A stretch of DNA of 64,000 nucleotides from Pontibacter harenae (GCF_020907245.1 NZ_JAJJWH010000012.1:1701-65700), one strand, 5' to 3'; counted from the stretch's first letter, positions 30,721 to 39,569 are shown. Notes: generated from the letters alone by a model not told the origin. Numbers and translations are program-made.

Positions 30721-30767
30721 GTGGGCCCACCTGGAATCGAACCAGGCACCTACTGATTATGAGTCAG
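30721..30767 (-). other. Left attachment repeat: 3' fragment of a tRNA(CAU) gene
   Basis: These 47 bp are identical to 40427-40473, covering the anticodon arm, T arm and 3' acceptor strand of the tRNA, but lack the D arm and 5' acceptor strand. The fragment therefore cannot make a tRNA. It is the displaced chromosomal 3' end left by site-specific integration. The identity stops abruptly after the anticodon stem, in line with crossover in or next to the anticodon loop. Confidence 0.92.
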
Positions 30768-30850
30768 CACCCTACCGTTTTTACCCGTTTATCTACTTTT
30801 ATAAAACTTTATAATAGGCTCAATAAAGGCATTTTTGGATTCTATATTCA

Positions 30851-30918
30851 TTGATGCAAATATTGCTATTTACATCAATTGTATGCAAATTGTATGTGCG
30901 AACCAATTATTTGCATAC
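30851..30918. promoter_or_regulatory. Candidate left arm-type recombinase sites (TATGCAAA repeats)
   Basis: The word gtatgcaaa occurs at 30881-30889, its degenerate form gatgcaaa at 30853-30860, and an inverted copy tttgcatac at 30910-30918, all just before the integrase start codon. The same word occurs three times at the other end of the element. Arm-site and autoregulatory roles are inference. Confidence 0.5.
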
Positions 30919-30923
30919 ACCAC

Positions 30924-32144
30924 ATGGAGAACCCTGTAGCAACTAAAATCATTCTTGACACAAGACGAGCATTGAAGGATGGTACTTATCCTGTTAAGCT
31001 ACGCCTTACACATCTACGCAAACAGAAGTATTATTTAGTTGGAGTTTCTTTGACTGAAGAAGCCTTTACCCGTACCCAAGGCGATAACCCAAGAGGTAAC
31101 TACAAAACGTTGCAATTGAAATTTAATGGAGTTGAACAGAAAGCAAGAGGGGTGATAGATAAATTGGATGTTTTTACTTTCCCAAGCTTTGAAAGGCAAT
31201 TTCTAAACTCTGTAAGTAAAGTTGATGTCTTCTCAGCGTTTGAAGATTACATCAACAGTATTAAAGAAGAAGGCCGTATAACAACAGCAATAAGCTACAC
31301 AGATGCCCTTCGCTCCGTGAAAGCCTTTCACGGTAGAGCTAACCTACCGTTTGCAGAAGTAACCCCTGAGTTCTTGAAGCGGTACGAGAAATGGATGTTG
31401 TCAAGGAAAAGGTCAACTTCTACCATCGGTATGTACCTACGTCCTTTGAAAGCAGTATTCAATAGTGCTATAGCTGATGGTCTTGTGAATGAGAAACTAT
31501 ACCCATTTGGTAAACGAAACTTTGTCATTCCAACAAGCAGAAATGTAAATAGAGGTTTAACATTAGATGAAGTGAAAAAAATAGTTGAATACGAACCCGT
31601 GCATGACAGTGAAGCAAGGGCACGTGATTTATGGCTATTTTCATACCTCAGCAACGGTGCGAACATGATTGATATAGCTAACCTTAGATATTCAAATATT
31701 AGCACTGACTATATCACATTCATCAGAAGTAAGTCTAAGAATACAAAGAGGCAAAATTTAAAGCCTATAGTAGCTGTTCTAACAGAGTACTCTAAGGCTA
31801 TAATAAAAAGATGGGGTAACAAGCCTGTAGAACCAAATATGTATGTGTTTCCTATCTTAGAAGATGGGCTTAGTGCAGAACAAGAGGTTTCCAAGGTGAA
31901 ACAGGCAGTTAAGAATATTAATACATATATGAAGCGTATTGCAGGTCATGTAGGACTTGAGCATAATATAACAACTTATTGGGCAAGGCACTCATACAGC
32001 AATGTCCTTATGAACAAGAATATCAGCACGGAGTTTATTTCCAAAGCACTTGGTCACTCCAATAAGATAGTCACAGAAAATTACTTGGGTAACTTCGCTA
32101 CAGAGGAACAGAAGAGAGTTGCAGCCTTGCTTACTTCATTCTGA
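30924..32144 (+). CDS. int: Tyrosine recombinase (integrase) of the element
   Basis: A 406-residue protein counted from ATG at 30924 (MENPVATKIIL); the frame extends to a TTG at 30879, but that would read through the repeated TATGCAAA sites. The N-terminal part (8-95) resembles the Arm-DNA-binding domain of Bacteroidota integrases, the SAM-like core-binding domain covers about 105-205, and the catalytic domain about 215-400. The catalytic box ARHSYSNV (near 354), GHSNKIVTENY with the Tyr nucleophile, and a preceding Lys (SKSKNTK) are present. The usual first Arg appears replaced: the segment reads SYLSNGANMIDIANL. It lies beside attL and faces into the element. Confidence 0.93.
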   Translation: MENPVATKIILDTRRALKDGTYPVKLRLTHLRKQKYYLVGVSLTEEAFTRTQGDNPRGNYKTLQLKFNGVEQKARGVIDKLDVFTFPSFERQFLNSVSKVDVFSAFEDYINSIKEEGRITTAISYTDALRSVKAFHGRANLPFAEVTPEFLKRYEKWMLSRKRSTSTIGMYLRPLKAVFNSAIADGLVNEKLYPFGKRNFVIPTSRNVNRGLTLDEVKKIVEYEPVHDSEARARDLWLFSYLSNGANMIDIANLRYSNISTDYITFIRSKSKNTKRQNLKPIVAVLTEYSKAIIKRWGNKPVEPNMYVFPILEDGLSAEQEVSKVKQAVKNINTYMKRIAGHVGLEHNITTYWARHSYSNVLMNKNISTEFISKALGHSNKIVTENYLGNFATEEQKRVAALLTSF

Positions 32145-32162
32145 TACTTAACTATTAATCTG

Positions 32163-32202
32163 AAAAAGAACCACTTAGTATAAAAAACAAGTGGTTCTTT
32201 TT
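32163..32202 (+). terminator. Integrase terminator
   Basis: A perfect 14-bp stem (aaaaagaaccactt against aagtggttcttttt) with a 12-nt loop, followed by a T-rich run, 18 bp after the integrase stop. Confidence 0.85.
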
Positions 32203-32310
32203 ATTTTTTTCAGTTCTGCCGTTAGATTCCCTCTCTTTATGTGTTAAATAGGTGTAGGTAGTTCCTACTCCTTCCCTAAACACACAATTATACACTTTAT
32301 TGCTAAAAAT

Positions 32311-32643
32311 ATGGAGAACCCATTTGCTACAATTGCGGTGCAGCTTCAGCGTGTAGAATCCATGCTGATAGAGATTAAGAGGCTACAGGCAAACACCACC
32401 AAAGGCAACACAGAACCCGAAGTTATGACCATACAGCAAGCAAGCGAGCTAACTAACTATGCTGTGCAAACACTGTATTGCAAAGTTTCAAAGCGAGAGA
32501 TACCTTTTGTTAAAAAGGGTGGTAAGCTATGGTTTAACAGGCAAGCGTTGCTTAACTGGATGAATGAAGGCGCTCAGGGCACAATTGAGGAACAAACGAA
32601 TAATTTAGTGTTAAACTGCTTCAAAAGAAAAAGGAGAGCGTAG
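32311..32643 (+). CDS. Small HTH protein, excisionase-like (MerR/HTH_17 type)
   Basis: A 110-residue protein. After a short coiled-coil start (VQLQRVESMLIEIKRLQ), residues 38-90 carry a winged HTH of the helix-turn-helix 17 type (MTIQQASELTNYAVQTLY, then IPFVKKGGKLWFNRQALLNWM), typical of excisionases and element-borne DNA-binding proteins. The C-terminus is basic (FKRKRRA). Its place next to the integrase suggests control of excision; a role as transcription factor for the Rep gene is also possible. Confidence 0.8.
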   Translation: MENPFATIAVQLQRVESMLIEIKRLQANTTKGNTEPEVMTIQQASELTNYAVQTLYCKVSKREIPFVKKGGKLWFNRQALLNWMNEGAQGTIEEQTNNLVLNCFKRKRRA

Positions 32644-32956
32644 CCAATGAACTAAAGTTTCTTCAATTCCCCCTCATAAATCCCCTTCCTTCTAATTTCT
32701 GGCACATTCTAACTTTGCTCTATGAGCATCAAGGGAAAATTGCGCCTAAGAATCTGCACGATAAACTATAAAAGCAATTTATAGGACTTTCCACAGCTAA
32801 TTAGTCTCTCAAACTAATGAAGGGGATTCCTGTGCGTGTTCTGGTAGCCAGTGCAAGCACAGGGGTTAAAGAATTTCAACAAGAAGAGTGTTCAATAACA
32901 AGCATATATATCTATACTACTAAGGTTATATAGCTTGCATAAACTATTGATTTTCA
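32644..32956. other. Non-coding stretch before the Rep-like gene, with inverted repeats
   Basis: No gene seen. A hairpin at 32899-32937 (caagc-a-tatata against tatata-gcttg) sits 20 bp upstream of the next start codon. A looser pair (cctgtgc near 32830, gcacagg near 32857) lies before it. These could be promoter, operator or origin structure; none can be assigned. Confidence 0.45.
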
Positions 32957-34114
32957 ATGGATAAATATATAATCAACATAGATAAACTCGTGATAAACCT
33001 AAGTGTTAATAATAGCTCTGTTTTAAGACAAGTATTAACAGGTGGTAAGATAATAACTGAAAAGATAACCCTATATGGAGAATACAACCCTATAGCAAGC
33101 AATAACAGAAACATTGTTAAAATATACCTTAACGGAGAGAAAGTAGGTACTGTGATGCACAATGCTAAAGCTTTTAAGCACAATAGCCGTGTACAGTTCT
33201 ACTTCAGTAAGCCTAAGCTCTATAGTGGTAAGTGGTACAGAGCCTTTTCAAGACTCATGAAAGAGCTAAACTTGGAGTATGATGGTTTGCATTCAATTGA
33301 AATAGCTTATGACGCTACAGGCTTGCTAAAGCAGCTGAGAGAATGGTACAACCACTCCACACTCGTTGGGCAAAGTAGGTACAGACCCTTTGGGCGCAAA
33401 ACCATAGTACCTTATACAAAATCCAATGATGGTATAGATACTTTTTACATGGGTGGTAGGATGCCTAAAACTGATGATGAAGCTACCTCTAATCCAGTGG
33501 TGGTAGAAGTAAAGGTGTATGACAAGCTCAAAGCTGCCAGAGATAAAGACGAACTATACTTTCTTGACTATTACGAGCAGAACGGGTTTAACCTTGATGA
33601 AGGTGTAGATAGATGCGAATTGTACCTCAGGGGCAGGAAGCTCAATAGAGTTATCACAGACTTGAAGATGCTTACCAGACAAGACGTATTGGTATCAATC
33701 CTGAAGGATTATGCAAGATATTACTTGCAATGGCGAGACCTTAAAAACTATCACTGGAACAATGGGAATAAGAAACATGAGGTTGTTGAGCTAATAGACT
33801 TTGACAAGCTAAAGGCATCAAAAATCCAGTTTAGACAAATTCCTGAGGTTAATAAGACCAAACTCAAGTCTAACAAGACAATGATTAGAACCCTCTACAG
33901 CGATTACATCTGCAAAGGCTACGAATTGCTAAGAGATACTTTAGTATTCTACATCTTGCAGAACAAGGAATTAAAAGTGTGGACACTCATTAGGTACAAG
34001 CAGTTTAACGTAGACTTTGAGAGAGCATGTGAGGATGGTGTACAGGAGAGGATTGATGAAATGGAAAAGATATTCTTATGTATTAGTAACGGGCTTGACC
34101 CATTTGAAAAGTAA
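32957..34114 (+). CDS. Rep-like protein of the element (replication-initiation-factor type, tentative)
   Basis: A 385-residue protein without signal peptide or membrane segments. Visible: a beta-rich N-terminal half with IEIAYDATG (about 114-122), VVVEVKVYDKLKAARDKDELYFLDY (about 180-205) and RCELYLRGRKLNRV (about 217-230); the charged order VE-V-K/R with a nearby Tyr resembles Rep_trans/replication-initiation-factor proteins of rolling-circle plasmids and filamentous phages. The C-terminal half is Lys- and Tyr-rich. Position between the excisionase-like gene and a G-rich hairpin region fits a replication or mobilisation role. The family call is by resemblance only. Confidence 0.5.
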   Translation: MDKYIINIDKLVINLSVNNSSVLRQVLTGGKIITEKITLYGEYNPIASNNRNIVKIYLNGEKVGTVMHNAKAFKHNSRVQFYFSKPKLYSGKWYRAFSRLMKELNLEYDGLHSIEIAYDATGLLKQLREWYNHSTLVGQSRYRPFGRKTIVPYTKSNDGIDTFYMGGRMPKTDDEATSNPVVVEVKVYDKLKAARDKDELYFLDYYEQNGFNLDEGVDRCELYLRGRKLNRVITDLKMLTRQDVLVSILKDYARYYLQWRDLKNYHWNNGNKKHEVVELIDFDKLKASKIQFRQIPEVNKTKLKSNKTMIRTLYSDYICKGYELLRDTLVFYILQNKELKVWTLIRYKQFNVDFERACEDGVQERIDEMEKIFLCISNGLDPFEK

Positions 34115-34119
34115 TGCAA

Positions 34120-34150
34120 AAAGGCATGCAAGGTTATCTTGTGTGCCTTT
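34120..34150 (+). terminator. Terminator of the Rep-like gene
   Basis: A 13-bp stem with two G-T pairs (aaaggcatgcaag against cttgtgtgccttt) and a 5-nt loop, 5 bp after the stop codon. Confidence 0.65.
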
Positions 34151-34360
34151 CTGTGTTTAAGATTTTATATGTTCTTTAACTTCGTTTATAGGCTTTTTAT
34201 AGTTCCCTTAATATGTTCCAAAGGGCTTTAAAGGGTTTTAATTCTTAATTACAAGGTATAGTCATTTATGCGTTTCTATTGAACCAAACGGTAAAATCTG
34301 GCTATCTGTGTACGAAAAAGTGCTTAAACAGGGCTAAAAGCTATGATTTAATGCTAAAGG

Positions 34361-34430
34361 GCGGTGGGGAGTATCCCCGTGGGGGGTGAAAAGTAAAAAA
34401 CATTGTTGTACACGGGGGAGGGCGTAAACG
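34361..34430. other. G-rich structured region, candidate origin (oriT/dso) of the element
   Basis: In an otherwise AT-rich gap (34151-34541, no credible gene), runs of G4-G6 form two competing pairings: ggggagtatcccc (34366-34378), and ccccgtg (34375-34381) with cacgggg (34411-34417). An A/T-rich stretch follows directly. It lies between convergent genes downstream of the Rep-like ORF. Origin function is inference. Confidence 0.35.
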
Positions 34431-34541
34431 GAATTTTTATAATTTTTCATTTTTTTGAGATGATTCAACAAGGCATGAGTACTATACCTGTGTTTCCCCT
34501 GACGGCAAAGTTGTTCCAAATTGCTATTGAATCGCATGAAA

Positions 34542-34575
34542 AAGGCTTCAACTGATATAATTCAATTGAAGCCTT
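34542..34575 (-). terminator. Terminator of the restriction operon
   Basis: A 10-bp perfect stem (aaggcttcaa against ttgaagcctt) with a 14-nt loop, 22 bp after the stop at 34598 on the minus strand. Confidence 0.65.
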
Positions 34576-34597
34576 GGAAAGAAATAGTTAAAATTTC

Positions 34598-37114
34598 TTA
34601 ATAATTCTCAACTTCATTAACAAAAGTAACTTGGTAATCTTGGGCACTTAACACAGTGTTGAACCCACCAACATTTTCTCCTTTATGCTTATTTATGCCA
34701 ACGTATTCTAAGGACGCATCTTCGTACCGTTTGAATTTGAATACAGCATCATTCATCAGACTATCATTGAATACGCCTAAGCTCACTAAAAGCTCAAAAT
34801 CCTTTTTAGTGAGTCCAGTTACTTTTTTAAATAACTCTGGCTCTAACTCAGTAATTACATCTTTTAGCGAATACTCTCTGTAGTCTGTTAGATACATGAA
34901 GACAGGTACACGAGTAGCAAACTTGATTAACTTGTCCTGTATCTGTTTACGGAGGCTTTTATACTCTTTTTCTTCGTCTGATAGTTCTTTCTTCTCAGCC
35001 TTGGTTAGCTGCTGTTCATTGGCTTCCTTCTTAGCTTTTTTTACCGCTTCAGATTTATTGATTATAGTCTCAATATCCTGATTTAAATTTCGGAAGCCTT
35101 CTATACTCATTAGAGCTTTCATTGCATCCTCATTATTCATGAGACGCTGTAGTGTGAAATTATCTACATTAACCAGAAGTGCACTTTCCCAACGCCTTGC
35201 CAAGAGAGTTGCTGTAGTTCCACTCATTGCCATGTCAAGAATTCCAGCAGCATCAATTTGCTTCATTGAGCTTCCATCGTAAGCTAAAACGGGCAAGAAA
35301 TTGATGAACTCAGTAACTTTAGCTTCGGGATTTGATTCGTTGACATTTAATCTACAGCTATAGTCAGCAATCTGCCTAAGGGCTCTATCAGGAGCAAAAT
35401 CAAAAACGTAGCATTCTTGTTTGATTATTTCTTCCTTATTAGGAGACCTACTATCAGGGTTATTTATCACCCAAGGTGTTTGCACACGGAATGCTGCTTG
35501 AAAATATGTTTCTGGACTTGAAGAATTACGCAACATAAATATTCCTGTCCATGGCTTCACAGATACACCTGTTGTCAGCTTACCACACGAGAGGGTTATT
35601 GTTTTAGATTTTAAAGGATTATCACTCATTGCCCTCTGCACAGGTTCTAAAGCATCAACACCTATACCTGCACTTGCTCCAGCAGCAACAACAACGGTGT
35701 AGTCATGATAGAATTTATTTTGCTCCTGAGCTATTAGGTTAGCCATTGCATGACATGAAGCTACAGTAGGTAGGAACCAGAATGTGTGATTCAAAACCTT
35801 TAAAAGTGGTGCATGTGAGAATGGTAATGGAGGCTTTTTGGCACCCATTTTTAAGAAGTCTTCAGTAGTCTCCTTGAAAGAACCTCTGATTAAGTCAAGC
35901 CACTTCTGAACTTCATCTTCATATTTGAATTTTGCGTTCTTTCCCTCTCCTTCAGCAGAAAAAAACACATTCAAATCAAACTCATTATATTCTCCTTTTA
36001 GAGCTATCTCTCTGATGGAGTCAGGTAACTGGTAAGTGAGCATCACCATCCTTGGTAAAGAGGCGTAAGGGTTGCATTTCTCCTGCCAACTCTCCTTAGC
36101 TCTTTGCTCGTCTGAATAAGTCCAGTTGAATATCTGTTCTTCTATGAACTCTCCAGAAGTTATAGCTCTAAAAGGAGTGCCAGATAAATATAAATAATGA
36201 TTAGTTGTAATAGGTAGAATTTCTTCATCAAAATACTCTATGCCTTCTCCCTCACCAAACTCTAACTCTTTCTTATCTTCAGCTTCAAAAAGCTCCTTAG
36301 CATTTTCTCTCCAAGCTCCATAGTGGTATTCATCAAAAATTACGCAATCCCAATGAGTGGTATGTACCCACTCGTTTTTTGTTTTGATACCCCCTGTGCT
36401 TCTATTCCTGCCTAAATAATCCTGAAATGAACCGAAGCAAACTATGGGTTTATTAGGGTCTGCCATTTCAAATGGTAAACCTTTATTAGAGATAAATTGC
36501 CAGCCTTTGAAATCCACATGCGACTGAAGGTCTTCATCCCATGCACTTTGAACAGCAGGCTTGAATGTTAAAATGAGAATTTTTGACCAACCCATTTCTT
36601 TCGCAAGCTGGTAAGCTGTAAAGGTCTTGCCAAAGCGCATTTTGGCATTCCACAAGAAGTGTGGTGCCTTACTACCGTTTTCTAATTTATAGTTTTTAAA
36701 ATATGATTCAGTTTTAAAGACAGCAGCTTGCTGCTCAGGACGCATGTTGAAAGTTTTAGTCCGATTCTCTTCATTTCTGTTACCACTTTTAATGGCAACA
36801 ATAGCAGCCTTAATTTCTTTTAATCCACATTTAAACCATTCACCTTCGTGATTATGTACACCCTGCTTCTTAAGGTAGCGATGCACATCATGGTCGGTAA
36901 AAGAACTGCCATCATTCCGCATTGCTGATTCTTCAAGAACTATTTTATATTTTACAGCACTTGTCTTTAGTTGTTCAGCAACACGAATCTTTGCGTCTCT
37001 GTCAGTAAAACCAACTTTAAGCAGCCCCACATGGTCGGGCACGCCAATTAATTCATATGCATATATAGTAGGATTAGCATCTGGACGAGGTGGAAAAAAT
37101 TCTTTTCTAATCAT
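34598..37114 (-). CDS. Restriction-type DEAD helicase with N-terminal GIY-YIG/T5orf172-like nuclease domain
   Basis: 838 residues from ATG at 37114. Residues 1-110 look like T5orf172 (IYAYELI...GLLKVGFT..DAKIRVAEQL, later GEWFKC), a GIY-YIG nuclease relative. A superfamily-2 helicase core follows: Walker A AKMRFGKTFTA (near 158), DEYHYG motif II (near 261), YLSGTPFRA motif III, and ETYFQAAFRVQTPW motif VI. The last 200 residues hold a Lys/Glu-rich coiled coil and unknown sequence. It overlaps the methyltransferase stop by 8 bp, so it is probably the restriction (translocase/nuclease) subunit of the same system. No PD-(D/E)xK motif was recognised. Confidence 0.85.
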   Translation of the reverse strand: MIRKEFFPPRPDANPTIYAYELIGVPDHVGLLKVGFTDRDAKIRVAEQLKTSAVKYKIVLEESAMRNDGSSFTDHDVHRYLKKQGVHNHEGEWFKCGLKEIKAAIVAIKSGNRNEENRTKTFNMRPEQQAAVFKTESYFKNYKLENGSKAPHFLWNAKMRFGKTFTAYQLAKEMGWSKILILTFKPAVQSAWDEDLQSHVDFKGWQFISNKGLPFEMADPNKPIVCFGSFQDYLGRNRSTGGIKTKNEWVHTTHWDCVIFDEYHYGAWRENAKELFEAEDKKELEFGEGEGIEYFDEEILPITTNHYLYLSGTPFRAITSGEFIEEQIFNWTYSDEQRAKESWQEKCNPYASLPRMVMLTYQLPDSIREIALKGEYNEFDLNVFFSAEGEGKNAKFKYEDEVQKWLDLIRGSFKETTEDFLKMGAKKPPLPFSHAPLLKVLNHTFWFLPTVASCHAMANLIAQEQNKFYHDYTVVVAAGASAGIGVDALEPVQRAMSDNPLKSKTITLSCGKLTTGVSVKPWTGIFMLRNSSSPETYFQAAFRVQTPWVINNPDSRSPNKEEIIKQECYVFDFAPDRALRQIADYSCRLNVNESNPEAKVTEFINFLPVLAYDGSSMKQIDAAGILDMAMSGTTATLLARRWESALLVNVDNFTLQRLMNNEDAMKALMSIEGFRNLNQDIETIINKSEAVKKAKKEANEQQLTKAEKKELSDEEKEYKSLRKQIQDKLIKFATRVPVFMYLTDYREYSLKDVITELEPELFKKVTGLTKKDFELLVSLGVFNDSLMNDAVFKFKRYEDASLEYVGINKHKGENVGGFNTVLSAQDYQVTFVNEVENY

Positions 37115-38639
37115 TTGAATCTTTATTTTCAGTTCCACCAATATCTTTAATCCTTGAGTCTATAAAACTCCATTCTTCTTCTGTTATACCCCATCTCTTT
37201 CTCAATATCTCGTCTGTATATGTCCCTTCATATTTCCCCAGGTGAGGTATAAATTGAAAGCTGTTTCGGGTTACATCTTGAGAAACAACACTTTGTAGTA
37301 ACAAGAACCTGAAAATTTTTGAAAACAAATATGATTTGAATGAAACTACCTCGTTTAGGTCTTTTGATGCAAAGGCAACTAACCAAGACTCAGTACAGGC
37401 TTCACCAGGCTTAGCAATTCTTACATTACCTTCATAATAAAAGCCAACTGGCTTCGAGAAATCTGTTTGCCCAGCAATTGGCGCTCTTGGAATCAAGAGT
37501 TTATATTTATCCAAAAATTTATAGTTATCAGTTATTTCCTCAGGATTAACAAATAATAGTCCTTGCCTCTGAGTGAAATAACATGGTATACCCACTTTAG
37601 ATGGTTTATGGTGCCCTCTAATACCAAAAGGTTTTGAAGGAGAAACAATTACATTCATATTGTGCTTTGCTCCTTCAATCTCTTTAACCTTGCGTATTAT
37701 AGGAACAGCTTTACTATGACGTATCAATATGGAGAATTCATTCAAGGCTCTAACTGATTTGACTGCCTTACCTTCTATAAAATTTGTTACTTCACATAGG
37801 CCTTGACTGTCCCTTTCTCTCAAAAAGTAGCAGATGCCTCCTGCAACATCTACACCAGGGAAAACATCGTTTGAATTTTCATAATCAACAAGTTTCCTTA
37901 TATGGCTGTCCTCCAACATTTCCCTTCTAAAATCATCAAGGCCTTTGCCTCCTGCATACCAGCGAGCAGGGATAATCATTGTTAAGTATCTTGGATTAAG
38001 CTTTTTTGCTTGCTCTACAAACTTATGATATATAGGACTTGCACTTCTCCCGTGGCCACCATCACTTAACTGATAGGGGGGATTACCGACAATAACATCA
38101 AACTTCATATCAAATATACTTTCAGGTTCGTCAGTGTGAATAAAATTATATGCATAAGTTTCTAATGCATCGTCACGGTCGTATACCTCTTGGCTTGCTC
38201 CACAATAAGCGCACTTGCCATTCTCCCAAAGGTGTTGCATGCGCTCATAATGAATGTTTCCTTGTTCATTGTCGAAAGCTTCGCATATAGAATATTTCCC
38301 ATTAGCAGTTTTAGAACAGTAGACACTTCTGCGAGAGAGTAAGGACGTTAGTTCAGTAATCGCAATTGCATATAACTGCTTAGTAAAAACATGGTTTATA
38401 CGCTCCTGTTTATCAGGTATCTTAGCTTCTAACCCCTTCATCAAACGCTTAGCAATTTCCCTTAAAAAGACACCTGACTTAGACACAGGGTCAAGAAATT
38501 TAACTTCAGGACTACTCCAAAGCTCTTTAGGAAGCAAGTCCAATATTTCATTTACTAAGTTTGGAGGTGTAAATACTTCATCGTTGCTCAAATTAGCAAG
38601 ACAAGTAAGTACATCAGGGTTGTAACTCGTTTGTATCAT
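37107..38639 (-). CDS. N6-adenine DNA methyltransferase subunit (Eco57I/type I-like, NPPY)
   Basis: 510 residues from ATG at 38639; the frame also allows TTG or GTG a few codons upstream. The AdoMet motif I is FLDPVSKSGVFLREI (about 46-60) and the catalytic motif IV is VIVGNPPYQLSDGG (near 185), both in the order of gamma-class N6-adenine methylases. An inserted Cys pair (CAYC, about 150) and CSKTANG may bind zinc. The C-terminal half, with repeated aromatic segments and RNSFQFIPHL, may act as target recognition. It overlaps the upstream ORF by 26 bp and the helicase ORF by 8 bp. Confidence 0.88.
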   Translation of the reverse strand: MIQTSYNPDVLTCLANLSNDEVFTPPNLVNEILDLLPKELWSSPEVKFLDPVSKSGVFLREIAKRLMKGLEAKIPDKQERINHVFTKQLYAIAITELTSLLSRRSVYCSKTANGKYSICEAFDNEQGNIHYERMQHLWENGKCAYCGASQEVYDRDDALETYAYNFIHTDEPESIFDMKFDVIVGNPPYQLSDGGHGRSASPIYHKFVEQAKKLNPRYLTMIIPARWYAGGKGLDDFRREMLEDSHIRKLVDYENSNDVFPGVDVAGGICYFLRERDSQGLCEVTNFIEGKAVKSVRALNEFSILIRHSKAVPIIRKVKEIEGAKHNMNVIVSPSKPFGIRGHHKPSKVGIPCYFTQRQGLLFVNPEEITDNYKFLDKYKLLIPRAPIAGQTDFSKPVGFYYEGNVRIAKPGEACTESWLVAFASKDLNEVVSFKSYLFSKIFRFLLLQSVVSQDVTRNSFQFIPHLGKYEGTYTDEILRKRWGITEEEWSFIDSRIKDIGGTENKDSND

Positions 38640-39303
38640 ATTCACCAAGTTTTAGAAAGTGTGTGAGTGGGTAATCCTTTATTGGCTCATTTATATAAGC
38701 AGGATTATTATCATCACTGAACAGCGTCATTTGATGACTTCTATCAAGAAGGAAAGAGAGCGAAAAGTCTCTACGTTTAATCATGCTACCATTGATAGCA
38801 GACCACTCAGAAAACACAATAGGAACAGCATTTGGACAGGGAGTCTTTAAGTTTAGTGCATCACCCCATAGTATATTTCTTTTAAGAATATACATAACGC
38901 TTCTTCTGCATTCATCTTTACACTTCTTCTTATAAAGATTAGTATATTGACTATTGAAGATTGAAAATAAACGCTCACGACAATCATCAACATTGTCTTG
39001 CAAGACGTCTACACCATATATGCTTGAAATTGCTATTACAGCATATCTTTCAAACTCTATTTGGCTTTTAGCATAGCGACTTGTAACTACTGCTAATTTT
39101 CTTTTTAAAACCTCCGCTAAGAAGTTCCCATCACCACAAGCAGGCTCCAAAAATCGAGAATCAATTCTTTCTGTCTCTTGCTTAACTAAATCAAGCATAG
39201 CGTTTACTTCACGCTCAGCTGTAAATACTTCTCCGTGGTCTGCTACTCTTTTCTTCGATTTAACCTGCTTAACAGCCTTGCTCTCCTGCTTCAACTCTAT
39301 CAC
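38614..39303 (-). CDS. Methyltransferase-like companion subunit without NPPY motif
   Basis: 229 residues from a GTG at 39303, first gene of the three-gene restriction operon. It has a clear AdoMet motif I (FLEPACGDGNFLAEV, about 48-62) and motif II (YGVDVLQDNVDDCRERL), like the N-terminal part of an N6-adenine methylase. Where D/NPPY is expected it reads IVFSEWSAING, so it is probably not catalytic by itself. It may bind AdoMet, form a heterodimer with the NPPY subunit, or be a decayed duplicate. Tight overlap with the next ORF suggests co-assembly. Confidence 0.75.
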   Translation of the reverse strand: MIELKQESKAVKQVKSKKRVADHGEVFTAEREVNAMLDLVKQETERIDSRFLEPACGDGNFLAEVLKRKLAVVTSRYAKSQIEFERYAVIAISSIYGVDVLQDNVDDCRERLFSIFNSQYTNLYKKKCKDECRRSVMYILKRNILWGDALNLKTPCPNAVPIVFSEWSAINGSMIKRRDFSLSFLLDRSHQMTLFSDDNNPAYINEPIKDYPLTHFLKLGEYDTNELQP

Positions 39304-39542
39304 CTTTCTAACTTATCTAAATAACACTACAGCCTTGTCTGCTTCAAGGCTCAAACTGAGGCATTAAAATTACAGCTTTTAAACTACATATTAGCAGCCA
39401 AGGCAGTACAGGAACGCTTTAAATATTGAACAAACAATATACAGAAAAAGAATATTATTTAATGGCTTTATTATAGGATAAAAAATTCTGCTAAAAATTG
39501 GTGTTATCTCAAAGTCGAAACTTTTAAGGGGCATCCAACAAA
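39304..39542. other. Promoter gap of the restriction operon
   Basis: An AT-rich non-coding stretch between the HNH gene terminator and the first methyltransferase ORF; no gene seen. The minus-strand promoter of the cassette should lie here. Confidence 0.4.
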
Positions 39543-39569
39543 AAGGCCCATCTGATACAGATAGGCCTT
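39543..39569 (-). terminator. Terminator of the HNH gene
   Basis: A 12-bp stem (aaggcccatctg against cagataggcctt, one G-T pair) with a 3-nt loop, 41 bp after the stop at 39611; the A-run on its plus-strand left side gives a U-run in the minus-strand transcript. Confidence 0.7.

Noticed and set aside
30721-30795. A second complete tRNA gene at the left end of the element
   Set aside because: Only the anticodon arm, T arm and 3' acceptor strand are present; no D arm or 5' acceptor strand can be folded, so it is an attachment-site remnant.
34334-34537. A 67-codon minus-strand frame across the G-rich region of the element
   Set aside because: Its middle is made by G-runs and hairpin DNA and no domain is visible; a structured non-coding role is more likely.
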